The position numbers and the translations under genes are program-made. A stretch of DNA of 64,000 nt from Blastocatellia bacterium (GTDB lineage Bacteria; Acidobacteriota; Blastocatellia; Pyrinomonadales; Pyrinomonadaceae): the NCBI GenBank assembly GCA_003488005.1, contig DNND01000061.1:64557-128556 (forward strand), given 5' to 3'. Below, in pieces: positions 53,247 through 62,759 of this stretch (its first letter is position 1; each line of letters begins with the position of its first letter). Below the pieces are notes generated by a model that saw nothing but the letters and a program-made list of their open reading frames with translations, did not search any database and was not told where the DNA came from.

Positions 53247-54653
53247 CTAGTCGGGCACACTGGACCTGAAACTCTCGACGTCGATCTGATATTTCTGAAT
53301 TAACTGCCAAAAGGCGCGCCGGTTCTTTTGGGCGAGGCGCGCGGCATTCGAAATGTTTCCGCGGCAGGCTCTGAGCAAGCCCTGGATATAACTCTTTTCA
53401 AATCGCGCAATCTGAGTCGCCTTCGCCTGTTGCAATGACTGCCTGGCGGTACCCGATGGCAAAACGAGAATCAAGTCTGACGCACGAATCAATGGTCCAT
53501 CACAGAGCACGGTGGCTCGTTCGATCGCATGCTCCAACTCACGAACGTTTCCGGGCCAGCCATGGGCCATCATAATTTGCAGGGCGTCTGATTGCAGATC
53601 GGGCACTTCCTTATTCATTTCTCTTGAATATTTCTCCAGGAAATGACGGGCCAACAGCGGGATATCTTCGAGCCGGTCTCGCAGCGGAGGCAACGTCAGC
53701 GCGATTATGTTCAAACGATAGAATAGATCTTGCCTAACCTTGCCGTTTCCCACGGCTTCTTCAAGGTTCACATTGCTGGCAGCGATCACCCGAACATTCG
53801 CCTGTCGCATTCGGGTTGAACCCAAAGGCCGATACTCCTTTTCCTGAAGAAACCTCAGCAGCTTCACTTGAGCAAACGTCGGCAAACAGTCAACCTCATC
53901 AAGAAAAAGCGTGCCGCCGTTGGCCTCTTCTACCAGTCCGGTTTGCAGAGTTACGGCGCTTGTGAACGCGCCGCGCTCGTGACCGAATAACTCATTTTCA
54001 ACCAACTCGCCGGGTATGGCCCCACAGTTGACTGGCATGAACGGCCGGCCTGCTCGGGCGCTGCAATAATGGATCGCTCGGGCGTAGATCTCCTTTCCGG
54101 TTCCCGTCTCGCCGGTGATGAGCACATTTGCGTCGCAGCGGGCTATCTGTGGAATCTTCTCGATCTGATTCAGGAGGGCGGCACTTTTTCCTATCAGCCG
54201 TCTCATTGCAGGCTTGGTTCTGATTCGCGCCGGCATCCGCGCGCCGGAGTTTCGCACCAAATTCCAGGCCCGCGGCAGAACATTACCGGCTTGCAACGGC
54301 AACGTGATGAAGTCGTCCGCTCCGGCTCGCAACAATTCAATAATGTCTTTCGCTGGGGCCGATTCAAGCACCATCACAATAGGAAGATCAGGCATCTGGC
54401 GAATCGTCTCGAGCAGCGTCCGGGTTTGATTTAATGACTTGGCGAACAGCGTGAGGAACACCAGGGCAGCGTTGCTTTTCTGAAGCGATTTCTTGAGGTC
54501 AGCCACAAACTCTACCAGCGGCGGGTGTTCGCGCGTCGCCGTTTGAGCCAGGACTTCGAGGCTGAAATCAGGTTCCAGAATGGACCGAAGGGCAGCTCTT
54601 ACGCTGTTCCCATTGGCCCCGCTCTCAACCAGTAAAGCCGTATGAGGTGTCAT
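53247..54653 (-). CDS. NtrC-family sigma-54 activator with degenerate receiver
   Basis: 468 aa from the ATG of MTPHTALLVESG; an upstream start would add 64 unrelated residues. Residues 1-130 have the shape of a receiver but lack the phospho-acceptor Asp (FLTLF in its place), the acidic pair and the conserved Lys. AAA+ domain: GETGTGKE (181-188), GAFTSA (228-233, variant of GAFTGA), GGTLFLDEVD and HGWPGNVREL. A Fis-type HTH (about 425-468) follows. It probably activates the downstream eCIS promoter. With no phosphorylation site, activity may depend on a ligand, a partner or expression level. Confidence 0.88.
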   Translation of the reverse strand: MTPHTALLVESGANGNSVRAALRSILEPDFSLEVLAQTATREHPPLVEFVADLKKSLQKSNAALVFLTLFAKSLNQTRTLLETIRQMPDLPIVMVLESAPAKDIIELLRAGADDFITLPLQAGNVLPRAWNLVRNSGARMPARIRTKPAMRRLIGKSAALLNQIEKIPQIARCDANVLITGETGTGKEIYARAIHYCSARAGRPFMPVNCGAIPGELVENELFGHERGAFTSAVTLQTGLVEEANGGTLFLDEVDCLPTFAQVKLLRFLQEKEYRPLGSTRMRQANVRVIAASNVNLEEAVGNGKVRQDLFYRLNIIALTLPPLRDRLEDIPLLARHFLEKYSREMNKEVPDLQSDALQIMMAHGWPGNVRELEHAIERATVLCDGPLIRASDLILVLPSGTARQSLQQAKATQIARFEKSYIQGLLRACRGNISNAARLAQKNRRAFWQLIQKYQIDVESFRSSVPD

Positions 54654-54971
54654 CTCGTCACATTTACGGACAACTGAACCGCCGGTAGCGATGGGGACTC
54701 TAACCAGTGACAAGCTGCGGATGCTCACATCACCGGCGAAAGAACTGCGACTGAATATTAGTCTCTCCCAGGGCTGGTCCGACTGTTTGTCAGGAAGCAA
54801 ACCGAGGACGTTTGCCGTGATGCGGAATCTACTCTGGTGGGTCAAAGGCTGTCAATGGCAAATCTCTCAGCGACTGGGTTCCAGCCTTTTAATGAAAAGA
54901 TATCTTGCGAGCCTTGGCCCAGCGGGGAACGCGATATCGGACGTCACCGCGAGAGCTGCGAAATAATTCAG

Positions 54972-55047
54972 CCCGGCCTAAAAGACCGGGCCAAATTTAT
55001 ACCGACGTTATTCATAAAGTCTGTGGCTGCTGATGAAACCACAGACT
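54972..55047. repeat. Two short hairpins in intergenic DNA
   Basis: GCCCGG/CCGGGC around nine bases (54972-54992) and AGTCTGTGG/CCACAGACT around twelve bases (55018-55047). They lie beyond the PepSY gene end and upstream of the activator. No T-run, so a terminator role is unproven; could act in both directions. Confidence 0.45.
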
Positions 55048-55083
55048 AAAGTCTGGGCCACTCAGTTCCGGGCTCACTGAGCG

Positions 55084-55599
55084 TTAGTCGTCTTCGCCGT
55101 CTTTTTCGACGTGAAGTACGCGACCATCGCCGGCGTCAACTTTGACATCGCTGTCGCCGTTAGCCGTCTTTATCTCGACGCCATAGACGACGTTGCCGTC
55201 CTCGTTTTCAAGTTCGACCTTCTTGACCGTGCCGGGAACTTGCGCCAGCGCAGCCGCGCTTGCCTGGTCCGGCGTTATGCGCGCAAGGCCCTTCAAGCGT
55301 TCGCTCTCTGCACCCTCCGTCTTGTCTTTGGCCTCTTCGCCTTGCTCGCCTTGCTTCGATTCGTTTGCTTCGTTGGCTTCGTTTTCTTCAGATCCTTCAG
55401 CTTCTTCCGATTCGTCGCGTTCGTTCTTATCGTCCTGTACCTGAACGCTCGAATGGTATTTTGGCTTTTCCTGCTTGTTCTCCGGCTTGCCGCGGTCACC
55501 CCGATCCATCGCAGCCGTCAGCGCAAAACCAACTCCCGCAATCGATACCGCCAAAAGCGCGTTCATCATCCACTTAGCTCTACCAGTTAACTTCTTCAT
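55084..55599 (-). CDS. Exported PepSY-domain protein
   Basis: 171 aa from the ATG preceded by AAGGAG. Membrane/signal segment (about 10-33), then a very acidic low-complexity region (about 55-105, Glu/Asn/Ala/Ser repeats), then a PepSY domain: RITPDQASAAALAQVPGTVK, VELENEDGNVVYGVEI, VKVDAGDGRVLHVE. PepSY proteins often sit beside two-component genes and act in the periplasm; here it follows the sensor kinase. It may bind calcium or modulate the sensor. Confidence 0.82.
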   Translation of the reverse strand: MKKLTGRAKWMMNALLAVSIAGVGFALTAAMDRGDRGKPENKQEKPKYHSSVQVQDDKNERDESEEAEGSEENEANEANESKQGEQGEEAKDKTEGAESERLKGLARITPDQASAAALAQVPGTVKKVELENEDGNVVYGVEIKTANGDSDVKVDAGDGRVLHVEKDGEDD

Positions 55600-55871
55600 A
55601 CAACAGACTCCTTGAAAAAATCCTGCAAGCACTCGAACCATGCTTTGCTGTAGTCCACAACCTGCTTTCGTCGTCGCCCGCGCCGCACTGAACTGGGGTT
55701 AAAGCTTGGCGCGGGTTATGACGGTTGCCGGCTAATAGCCCGAAGCTTCTTTTCGGACTATGCCTCCCTGAACGACTCTTCAGGTTGGGAGTACCTTATC
55801 GGGGCGAAGGTTAACCGATGGTAAATCCAAGTAGTTCCAGAATCAGTGGCGGAGGTAACTGCCAGGTCTGA

Positions 55872-55965
55872 TATCCACAGATTACGCAGATTACGCAGAA
55901 CAGAGAAGCCAAACTTAATTCATTTGTTCGGTTTGAATCGGCGTAATCCGCGTAATCTGTGGATA
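55872..55965. repeat. Inverted repeat element (ACGCAGATTACGCAG type), copy 1
   Basis: TATCCACAGATTACGCAG... at the left and its near-complement ending CTGTGGATA at the right, around about 40 bases. It abuts the sensor kinase stop. A related element lies at 58199-58289. Confidence 0.65.
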
Positions 55966-55968
55966 ATT

Positions 55969-57483
55969 CTAACGTGTCATTTCAGGGGCCGGCAGGATCA
56001 ATTGAAACACGCTGCCTGCGGCTGATGATTGCGATAGCTCAAGCGTGCCGTCGTGCGCCTCGGCGATCCAGCGCGCGATCGAAAGTCCGAGGCCGGCGCC
56101 GCTGGTCAGACCGGCACGGTCATCGTCGGCACGCGCGCGCGCACTATCGGCCCGGTAGAAACGATCGAAGACGTGTGTCTGCGCCTCCGCGATGATTCCC
56201 GGACCTGTGTCGCTGACTGTGACGATGTAACGCTGCCCATCACGCTTACAAGAGACAGTTACTCCGCCGCCCTCGGGTGTGTATTTGATAGCGTTGTCCA
56301 CAAGATTCAAGAGCAAGCGGCGCAGCAGGTTCTCATCGCCGCGAAACGGCATTTCTTCTTCGGCGTGGAGTTGCAAGGTCAACCCTTTTTCGGCGACGAG
56401 CGTGCGGACGGCGCGTGCCACTTCGCCCGCCAGTTCATCTAAATAGAATTCCCGCGGCGTTAGTTTGTACTGCCCGGCATCGGCGCGCGCGAGCATGAAC
56501 AAGTCTTCGACAATTCCTGTTAACCGCTTTGTCTCATCTTTAAAAATCGCGATGGACTCGCGCAGTTCCTCGTTAGAAATTTCCTGCTCCGAAAGCGCGA
56601 CCTCCGCTTCGCTGCGCATGATGGCGATTGGTGTGCGCAGCTCGTGCGAGGCATCAGCCATGAAACGACGCTGCTGCTCGAATGAAGCGTCGAGCCGCGC
56701 CAGCAACGCATTGATGACCTGAGCAAGCCCGCCCAACTCATCATGCTCGTTCGCAACCGGCAACCGCTCATGCAAATTAGCTGAGCCGATACGCGCAGCG
56801 GTCGCGCTCATCCGGACCACCGGCGCGAGACTCTTGCGCGCGAGAAAATAGCCGCCAACAGAAGCCAACAAGAGCGCGAGCGGCACTGCGATGAGGAGCG
56901 CATAGCTCGCCTTTTCCAACAAATCTTCCTGGTCGTGGAGCGAGCGCAGCACAATGAGTGTGTAAACACCTCTGCGCGCCTGTGCCCGGCGTCCCACCAC
57001 GCGATACTGACTATCGCCGTCAGAAAGAGTGGCAAAGTAGAGAGCGGAATCGGGAGTGCGAGCAATTGCGTCGAGCACTGCTGATAACTTCGCTGCCGGC
57101 GGCAGACCCGACCTGCCGGGCTCGTTCTTAATCTGAGGCACGGCGCTGCGGGCAACCTCGCGGCGCGCGTCCGTGTACACAATGAATTGGTAATCCCTGA
57201 ACTGATTTTGACTGACCGCTTCTCTGACCGCCTCGTTCGGAGTGCCTGGGCCATCTTCGCCGCGATTAAGATTGCCGGCCCTGGCTTCGCCCTGATGACT
57301 GTCGGCGTCTTCACTTGCGAGCGTCGCGGCGAAGGCGTTAGCCATCTCGCCCAGTGCATCGTCTGTGCGTCGGTTAAGTGTGTATGAGAGGAAAAAGTAG
57401 CCCGCCACGGCAAACGAGATGAGCACAAGCGCAAGCACGCCTGTGTACCAGAGCGTCAGCCGGACGCGCACCGAATTAAACAT
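55969..57483 (-). CDS. Sensor histidine kinase (HAMP-HisKA-HATPase)
   Basis: 504 aa from the ATG of MFNSVRVRLTLWYTG, which overlaps the regulator stop by eight bases; a start four codons upstream is also possible. TM1 about 12-36, periplasmic region of about 160 residues, TM2 followed by HAMP, HisKA with ASHELRTPIAIMRSE, and ATPase boxes NLVDNAIKYTP, DTGPGI, GAGLGLSIA. All boxes intact. Partner of the regulator just upstream. Confidence 0.92.
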   Translation of the reverse strand: MFNSVRVRLTLWYTGVLALVLISFAVAGYFFLSYTLNRRTDDALGEMANAFAATLASEDADSHQGEARAGNLNRGEDGPGTPNEAVREAVSQNQFRDYQFIVYTDARREVARSAVPQIKNEPGRSGLPPAAKLSAVLDAIARTPDSALYFATLSDGDSQYRVVGRRAQARRGVYTLIVLRSLHDQEDLLEKASYALLIAVPLALLLASVGGYFLARKSLAPVVRMSATAARIGSANLHERLPVANEHDELGGLAQVINALLARLDASFEQQRRFMADASHELRTPIAIMRSEAEVALSEQEISNEELRESIAIFKDETKRLTGIVEDLFMLARADAGQYKLTPREFYLDELAGEVARAVRTLVAEKGLTLQLHAEEEMPFRGDENLLRRLLLNLVDNAIKYTPEGGGVTVSCKRDGQRYIVTVSDTGPGIIAEAQTHVFDRFYRADSARARADDDRAGLTSGAGLGLSIARWIAEAHDGTLELSQSSAAGSVFQLILPAPEMTR

Positions 57484-58171
57484 CCGCGCCCTCATCTTGA
57501 GAAGGAGCGCGCAACTCGTACCCCGCCCCGCGCCTGGTGTGGATGAGCGGCACGCCGAAGGGCTCATCAACCTTTCGGCGCAAACGATTAATGTAGACTT
57601 CTATCAGTTTCGAGAAGGGGTCGAACGTATCGTCCCAGACGTGTTCGGAAATTTCTTCGCGCCCGACGACCTTGCCCGCGTTGCGCGCAAGGTACTCAAG
57701 CAGTGTGTACTCCTTGGTGGTGAGGTCGATGGGTTTCTCGTTGCGCTTGACTCGCTGTCCGCGCGTGTCTATCTCAAGGTCGCTTACTTTGATGACGCTT
57801 GGCCGCAACTCCTGCCCGCGCCGCAGCAGCGCGCGCAACCGCGCCAGAAGTTCACCAAACTCGAAAGGCTTGGTGAGATAGTCATCCGCGCCGGTATCCA
57901 GACCACCGATGCGATCCTCCACCGCATCTCGCGCGGTGAGCATTAGCACCGGGATGCGCGATCCCTGCGCGCGCAGTTCACGGCAAACCTGGAAGCCGTC
58001 GAGCTTGGGGATCATCACGTCAAGAATGATGGCGTCGTAATCGTTGATCGAAGCTTGATAAAGCGCGTCTTCGCCGTCACGCGACACATCAACCGCGTAG
58101 GCCGCCCCGCGCAGACCGCGCTTGATCGCCTGCGCCATGCGCGCTTCATCCTCGACCAATAAAATCCGCAT
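57476..58171 (-). CDS. OmpR-family response regulator
   Basis: 231 aa from the ATG of MRILLVEDEARMAQ; an upstream start would add 44 residues that do not fit the family. Receiver: acidic pair E8/D9, phospho-acceptor in IILDVMIP, KPFEFGELLARL. C-terminal winged helix: LTTKEYTLLEYLARN and HTRRGAGYELR. Overlaps the kinase start. Confidence 0.93.
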   Translation of the reverse strand: MRILLVEDEARMAQAIKRGLRGAAYAVDVSRDGEDALYQASINDYDAIILDVMIPKLDGFQVCRELRAQGSRIPVLMLTARDAVEDRIGGLDTGADDYLTKPFEFGELLARLRALLRRGQELRPSVIKVSDLEIDTRGQRVKRNEKPIDLTTKEYTLLEYLARNAGKVVGREEISEHVWDDTFDPFSKLIEVYINRLRRKVDEPFGVPLIHTRRGAGYELRAPSQDEGADV

Positions 58172-58198
58172 AACTGAATGCCGGGACGCCAGGGAGGC

Positions 58199-58289
58199 AT
58201 CCAATAGATTACACAAATTACGCAGACCAGGAACAGGAAGTGAACACGGTCCGCAGTCCTGCTTTTCTTTGTCTGCGTAATCGGCGGAT
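58199..58289. repeat. Inverted repeat element (ACGCAGATTACGCAG type), copy 2
   Basis: Left arm ATCCAATAGATTACACAAAT... and right arm GTCTGCGTAATCGGCGGAT are more diverged than copy 1, in the same class. It lies directly upstream of the response regulator, so the kinase/regulator pair is bracketed by the two elements. Confidence 0.55.
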
Positions 58290-58410
58290 ACCCCTTCTCG
58301 CAACCGGACCCTACATTACTAGCTTACCCGAGGCGAGGTAAATTGACGGTTAATTTGACAACTGCTTTTGAAGTAATTTCGAGTGGGGAGAAAAACAGCC
58401 ATCGTATTCT

Positions 58411-60702
58411 TCAGTAGTTCAACTTCAAACCTACGCGAAACAAAGTCGGAGAGCCCACGGTTACCACCGGCGTGCGGCCAACTTCATAATGCGAATTCAA
58501 GAGATTCTCACCGGCCACAAAGACTTGCCAATGAGCGCCGAAGGAACGCGCGGCGTAGGCGTCGATTGTAAAAAAGCGTTGCAAGGGAAGCAGATTCTGA
58601 TCATCTTCAAACTGTGATCCTGACGCTCGGCCCTGTAAGCCAAACTTGTAGCGTTTTGAACTCGCATAACTTATTTGAAACGTAAGACTGTGGCGCGGTG
58701 TCTGCGGAATCAACCTGCCTTCAAGTGAGCTGTTCGCGGGAAAGTCGACCACGCGTGGGTCGGAGAAGAGGTACCCAAGGTTGATGTTCCAGCTCGGCTG
58801 CAAGCGAACGCTGGCATCAACTTCAAGGCCCACCGAATGAGTGTGGCCGAGATTTTGGCGTTGTCTCGTGATCAAAGTCGGAGAACTGGAAAGTGTGACA
58901 TTGGCGATTGGGTCAGCGATGGAAGTTGAAAAGAAACTTGCGCGCAGATCAAAACGGTCCGACCATAAACTCAATCTGGCTCCAGCCTCGCCGCCGGTTG
59001 CGCGCTCACGTTTCAGGTTTTCGTTTGCCAGGGTCAACACATTACCGAGCCGGAAGGAGCGGTACAGTTCATTGAGCGTCGGCTCTCGAAATGCACGACT
59101 AAAAGAGCCGAACATCGATAACTTCTCGTTGGCATGGTAAACGATGGAGACTTGTGGGCTGAATGTCGCTTCGGCGACGTCGGCAAATCGTGTGACGTTC
59201 TGTGCCGAGCCTGGGGATATTCCGCGACTAACACTAAGGCCGTTAAAGTTGCTGAAGAAATCCATCCGAGTCCCGCCGGAGAGCGAGACTTTCGAACTTA
59301 ACTGCAGCGTGTCTTTGAAAAATAACGCATACGATCGCTGCCGGCCGCCGGCGCCGACCAGCGATGAGGCGTTCCCACGATCGTAAACAATTTCGTCGCT
59401 GGCGCCGCGGACTTCGCGCGCTTCAAATCCTGCCAGCAAACTTTGTCGATCGGCCAGGGAGCGCGACCACTGAAACATGAAACCCGCGGCTTGCGCCGGT
59501 ACTCTCTGAACCCGGGTCAATGTTTCTGTGTTTCGGTTTGCGGCAATCGCCGAAAAGATTTGATCGTAAGTTTGAGTGCTGAGATAACCGCGCCCGGACA
59601 AATGGCCCACCCGATTGGGACTCCAATCGAACCCACCATCGATTTCAGCAATATGACTGCGGTTTGTTTGCAGTAATGTTCCATTGTTACGGCTCTCGGC
59701 GAAATAGGAAGGCCGTAGAAACACGCGACTGCTTTTGCTCGGGCTGTAACCGAGCTCAAAATAAAGCGATCGGTGACGCGAAGCCACCGGCGTATCGACG
59801 GCGCCGCGATCGCTCCTTCTCACATTTATGTATCCAGCGCTCTGAAAAATTTCACCGGCAAGGCTTGCTGTTAACTTCTTTATTTTCGTGCCGGCATATA
59901 GCGAGGCGTTCGGCGTGTTCTGGTTTCCATAAGAAGATTCAAAAGACACCGCAGGGCCTTTGTTCGGGTGCGTAAGAATGTTGATGACGCCACCGAGGGC
60001 GTTGCTTCCGTAGAGATCCGAAATACCGCCTCGTACGACTTCCACCTGACTGACGGCCGCGCGCGGCAATCGGTCCCAATAAACCCAGCCGCCAAAAGGA
60101 TCGGCGAAAGGAATGCCATCGGCCAACACCAAAGCACGACTGGCGCCGGTGGCTCCGACGCCGCGAAGACTTACGCCCTGTGAAGTGGGATTGGCCGCTC
60201 GGCTTCCCGTGCGTCGAAACAATTGAAAACCCGGCACCTGACGCAGGGCATCGTCAATTGTAATCGCCGCGGTCGTCGCCAACTCTGCTGATGAAAGCAA
60301 ACGAACGCTCGCCGCCGTCGAGATTAACGGCGCCTCAATGCGCGTAGCGGTGATGGTGATCTGCTCGCGAATGGAAGCAGGTGACAGGACAACTTCCAAA
60401 TTTGTCTGACGGGTTGGAGAAAGCTCCAGCGAAAAGGGCGCAAAGCCGGGAGCATCGATGGTCAAAGTTCCGGTGCTGATTGAATTTTTAAGACTAAAAG
60501 TTCCGTCTTCTGACGTTTTGGTTTGGACTATGCATGTCTTGCTGTGCAGTCTAACTCGCGCCCCGACGATCGCGGCGCCCGACTCGTCATGCACCCAGCC
60601 TCCGAATCCAGTATCTAAGGTTTGGGAGCTGGCGGTAATTTGTAGAAGCGCGATACAGACCAAAATCCAGCGATGACATTTAATCCTGCCTGACCGCATC
60701 AT
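58411..60702 (-). CDS. TonB-dependent outer-membrane receptor
   Basis: 763 aa from the ATG pair at 60702/60699, giving a signal peptide (WILVCIALLQITASSQT). Then a carboxypeptidase-regulatory-like beta domain (GFGGWVHDESGAAIVGARV), the plug domain (IDDALRQVPGFQLFRRTGSR, GVSLRGVGATGASRALVLAD, VEVVRGGISDLYGSNALGGV) and a large beta-barrel ending in an aromatic C-terminus (LKLNY). It imports a bound ligand such as a siderophore, cobalamin or oligosaccharide. The ligand is unknown; a YVTN-propeller lipoprotein gene lies upstream on the same strand. Confidence 0.9.
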   Translation of the reverse strand: MMRSGRIKCHRWILVCIALLQITASSQTLDTGFGGWVHDESGAAIVGARVRLHSKTCIVQTKTSEDGTFSLKNSISTGTLTIDAPGFAPFSLELSPTRQTNLEVVLSPASIREQITITATRIEAPLISTAASVRLLSSAELATTAAITIDDALRQVPGFQLFRRTGSRAANPTSQGVSLRGVGATGASRALVLADGIPFADPFGGWVYWDRLPRAAVSQVEVVRGGISDLYGSNALGGVINILTHPNKGPAVSFESSYGNQNTPNASLYAGTKIKKLTASLAGEIFQSAGYINVRRSDRGAVDTPVASRHRSLYFELGYSPSKSSRVFLRPSYFAESRNNGTLLQTNRSHIAEIDGGFDWSPNRVGHLSGRGYLSTQTYDQIFSAIAANRNTETLTRVQRVPAQAAGFMFQWSRSLADRQSLLAGFEAREVRGASDEIVYDRGNASSLVGAGGRQRSYALFFKDTLQLSSKVSLSGGTRMDFFSNFNGLSVSRGISPGSAQNVTRFADVAEATFSPQVSIVYHANEKLSMFGSFSRAFREPTLNELYRSFRLGNVLTLANENLKRERATGGEAGARLSLWSDRFDLRASFFSTSIADPIANVTLSSSPTLITRQRQNLGHTHSVGLEVDASVRLQPSWNINLGYLFSDPRVVDFPANSSLEGRLIPQTPRHSLTFQISYASSKRYKFGLQGRASGSQFEDDQNLLPLQRFFTIDAYAARSFGAHWQVFVAGENLLNSHYEVGRTPVVTVGSPTLFRVGLKLNY

Positions 60703-60787
60703 TCGCGAATTCAATTTTGAAGTGCAACGAATTGAAGTTAAGGAAATATTTTGTTTTTGAGTGCCAAAGGCGCGGGAATGTAACAGC

Positions 60788-60981
60788 CAGGGGCAAAGCG
60801 CTGAGCGCAGCGAAGCGCGACGCCCCTGGAAAATGAGGCGGATCGTGTCGAAGCTCTGAAGGAGCGGCATAACGTCTCAGCCTTAGAATCGATTGCGCAC
60901 TTTCAGCGCTCTCTGAAGTTTGGTTGTGCTGGTCCAGGGGCGACGTGTTTCGCTGCGCTCAGCACTTGCCCCCTGGCTATT
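60788..60981. repeat. Pair of 45-bp inverted repeats
   Basis: 60788-60832 and 60937-60981 are inverted copies starting CCAGGGG and containing GCTGAGCGCAGCGAA. Between them is about 100 bases of spacer. It fills the gap between the receptor and propeller genes; no gene is seen in the gap. Confidence 0.65.
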
Positions 60982-61069
60982 CCAGTCCGCGCCCTTGGCG
61001 CTCAGGCCGTTACCCTTTAAGCTTGAATTCATCATCAATCTTTATCGCTACCCCCCTTGCAAAGACAGG

Positions 61070-62077
61070 TTACGGCTTGATCACAATTCCCCATGGTCCA
61101 TCGCCTGCTTTGATTGTGGCAACAACTTTATTAGTCTCGAGATCGATTACTGAAACGTCGTTTGATAATCCGTTGGCCGTGTAAAGCCTTTTGCCGTCCG
61201 CCGAGATCGCAATTCCCCAGGGTCTCTGACCCACCCTGATCAGTTGCAACAGTTTTTGGTTGTCAGCATCCACGACTGCAACACTGTTGCCGCGTCCGGT
61301 GGCTACATAGATTCGCTTTCCATCAGCGGACAACGCTATGCCTTTAGGCTTCAATAACAAGCCTTCGTCGGCCCGCGGCAGAGCAATCGTGCCGATTACC
61401 TTGTGATCTGAAGTCTGCACGATTGAAACGGTGTCCCCATTTTCCGCGGTGACGTAAGCTCTCGACCCGTCCTGATAAAACGTAGCTTCGCGAGGACGAG
61501 CGCCGACGAGAAAAGTTGTTATCACCTGGTTTGAAGCGGTGTCGATTACGGCAACGGTGCTACTACTTTCCGACGTGACATAAACCCAGCGCCCATCGGG
61601 GCTAAGTGCAACACCTTCCGGCTCGAGTCCGACCGGCATCGACGCAATGACGCGGTTGGCTTTGACGTCGGTAACAGACGCAGTACCGGCATCTTCGTTG
61701 GCGATGTACAGTCGGGTTCCTTCGTGATTGACAACGAACTGCTCAGGGTCGGTTCCGGCGTCGTACTTCGCAATGATCTGTTCTGAGTCACAGTCAATTA
61801 CCGCAATCTTGTCTTCGCCTTGTGTTTGGTTGGTCGGGTAACTGAGAGCCACCCAAATTGTTTTTCCGTCTGGCCCAAGTTGAATACCGCGCGGGCGAGC
61901 TCCAACCTTGATCGTAGATATCGCGCGATCGCTTTTCAGATCGATTACGGAAATTGTTCCGTCGCGTTCATTCGTCACATAAGCCAGCGGACCGTTTGCC
62001 TTTCTGGCGCAGGCAGTCAACGACAGCGCCACAACGAGAAAAAAGATATTTAATGATGGGTAGTTCGTTGGCGCCAT
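61070..62077 (-). CDS. YVTN-repeat beta-propeller lipoprotein
   Basis: 335 aa. Lipoprotein signal with LSLTAC lipobox, so Cys near residue 23 would be lipidated. The remainder is about seven repeats of the YVTN/YncE type (LAYVTNERDGTISVIDLKSD, WVYVTSESSSTVAVIDTASN, RLYTANGLSNDVSVIDLETN). Such seven-bladed propellers bind proteins or metals outside the cytoplasm. It follows two PRC-barrel-like genes and the Nramp-like transporter with a two-base gap and is probably in their operon. Confidence 0.88.
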   Translation of the reverse strand: MAPTNYPSLNIFFLVVALSLTACARKANGPLAYVTNERDGTISVIDLKSDRAISTIKVGARPRGIQLGPDGKTIWVALSYPTNQTQGEDKIAVIDCDSEQIIAKYDAGTDPEQFVVNHEGTRLYIANEDAGTASVTDVKANRVIASMPVGLEPEGVALSPDGRWVYVTSESSSTVAVIDTASNQVITTFLVGARPREATFYQDGSRAYVTAENGDTVSIVQTSDHKVIGTIALPRADEGLLLKPKGIALSADGKRIYVATGRGNSVAVVDADNQKLLQLIRVGQRPWGIAISADGKRLYTANGLSNDVSVIDLETNKVVATIKAGDGPWGIVIKP

Positions 62078-62079
62078 GA

Positions 62080-62400
62080 CTAATCCAGTTTCAGTGGTGA
62101 CAATTCGTTGACAGGGCAGGTGAGTTTCGGGCGCTCGGGATCATTAAGATCAAGTTGATTCCACTTGACGCTGTAGCCACTCTTGTTAAGCGACCCAAAT
62201 AGTCCCAGGACTGCACGTCCTATTTGCCAGGCTGAGAGCCGCTCGAACAGCGCATAAGTCCCAACCTCAAACTCGTTCACCGTCGCAATGCCTTCCTTAA
62301 GATCAACGCAGACCTCTTCCAGACGACCGATTGCTCGACCGTTTAGGGCGTAAACCTGCTTTCCGAGCAGCAGCTCGAGATGTATTTCCTGTCTAGCCAT
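62080..62400 (-). CDS. PRC-barrel-like protein 2
   Basis: 106 aa from the ATG of MARQEIHLELLLGKQV. The pattern LLGKQVYALNGRAIGRLEEV is that of PRC-barrel domains. The rest is a helical region (LSAWQIGRAVLGLFG) and a short tail. It follows the sister PRC-like gene with one base between. PRC-barrels bind RNA or regulatory partners; together with a metal transporter a sensor function is possible. Confidence 0.65.
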   Translation of the reverse strand: MARQEIHLELLLGKQVYALNGRAIGRLEEVCVDLKEGIATVNEFEVGTYALFERLSAWQIGRAVLGLFGSLNKSGYSVKWNQLDLNDPERPKLTCPVNELSPLKLD

Positions 62401-62401
62401 T

Positions 62402-62758
62402 TTACGTAAGCGGAAACCGGGCAATGATATTTTTGCGAAGCCACAACTCCCAGGCGAGAGCTGGAGTTTTCTCGGCCTCGACGCCGGCAATCACTTCGAT
62501 TTCTGCGCAAACAATTTTGGACCAGGGAAGCCGAAACGGATCATGGTCAACCACGCCGCACCATTTCGAGATCGATTTGACGAGCTTGACGACGCGCGAA
62601 TTTAAACGGCTGGCCTGACAAGCAGACCCGACTTCAATAGCCAAAACGTTGGGCTGCCGGCCGTCGCCCACTTCTATGACAATGCCGTCCACGCGACCCA
62701 TCTTGTGGCCATCGCGATCGACGAGCTGCTTATCGAGGCAATCACGCACGAGATCCAC
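62402..62758 (-). CDS. PRC-barrel-like protein 1
   Basis: 118 aa. GTG at 62758 chosen: GGGAGG lies eight bases before it and the transporter stop codon ends just upstream. VRDCLDKQLVDRDGHKMGRV, DGIVIEVGDGRQPNVLAIEV is PRC-barrel-like. Co-transcribed between the transporter and a second PRC-like gene. Function unknown, probably regulates or senses for the transporter. Confidence 0.65.
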   Translation of the reverse strand: MDLVRDCLDKQLVDRDGHKMGRVDGIVIEVGDGRQPNVLAIEVGSACQASRLNSRVVKLVKSISKWCGVVDHDPFRLPWSKIVCAEIEVIAGVEAEKTPALAWELWLRKNIIARFPLT

Positions 62759-62759
62759 G

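Noticed and set aside
53038..53310. 90-aa minus-strand frame between activator and first eCIS gene
   Set aside because: It runs through the activator end and the promoter region, with no ribosome binding site or motif.
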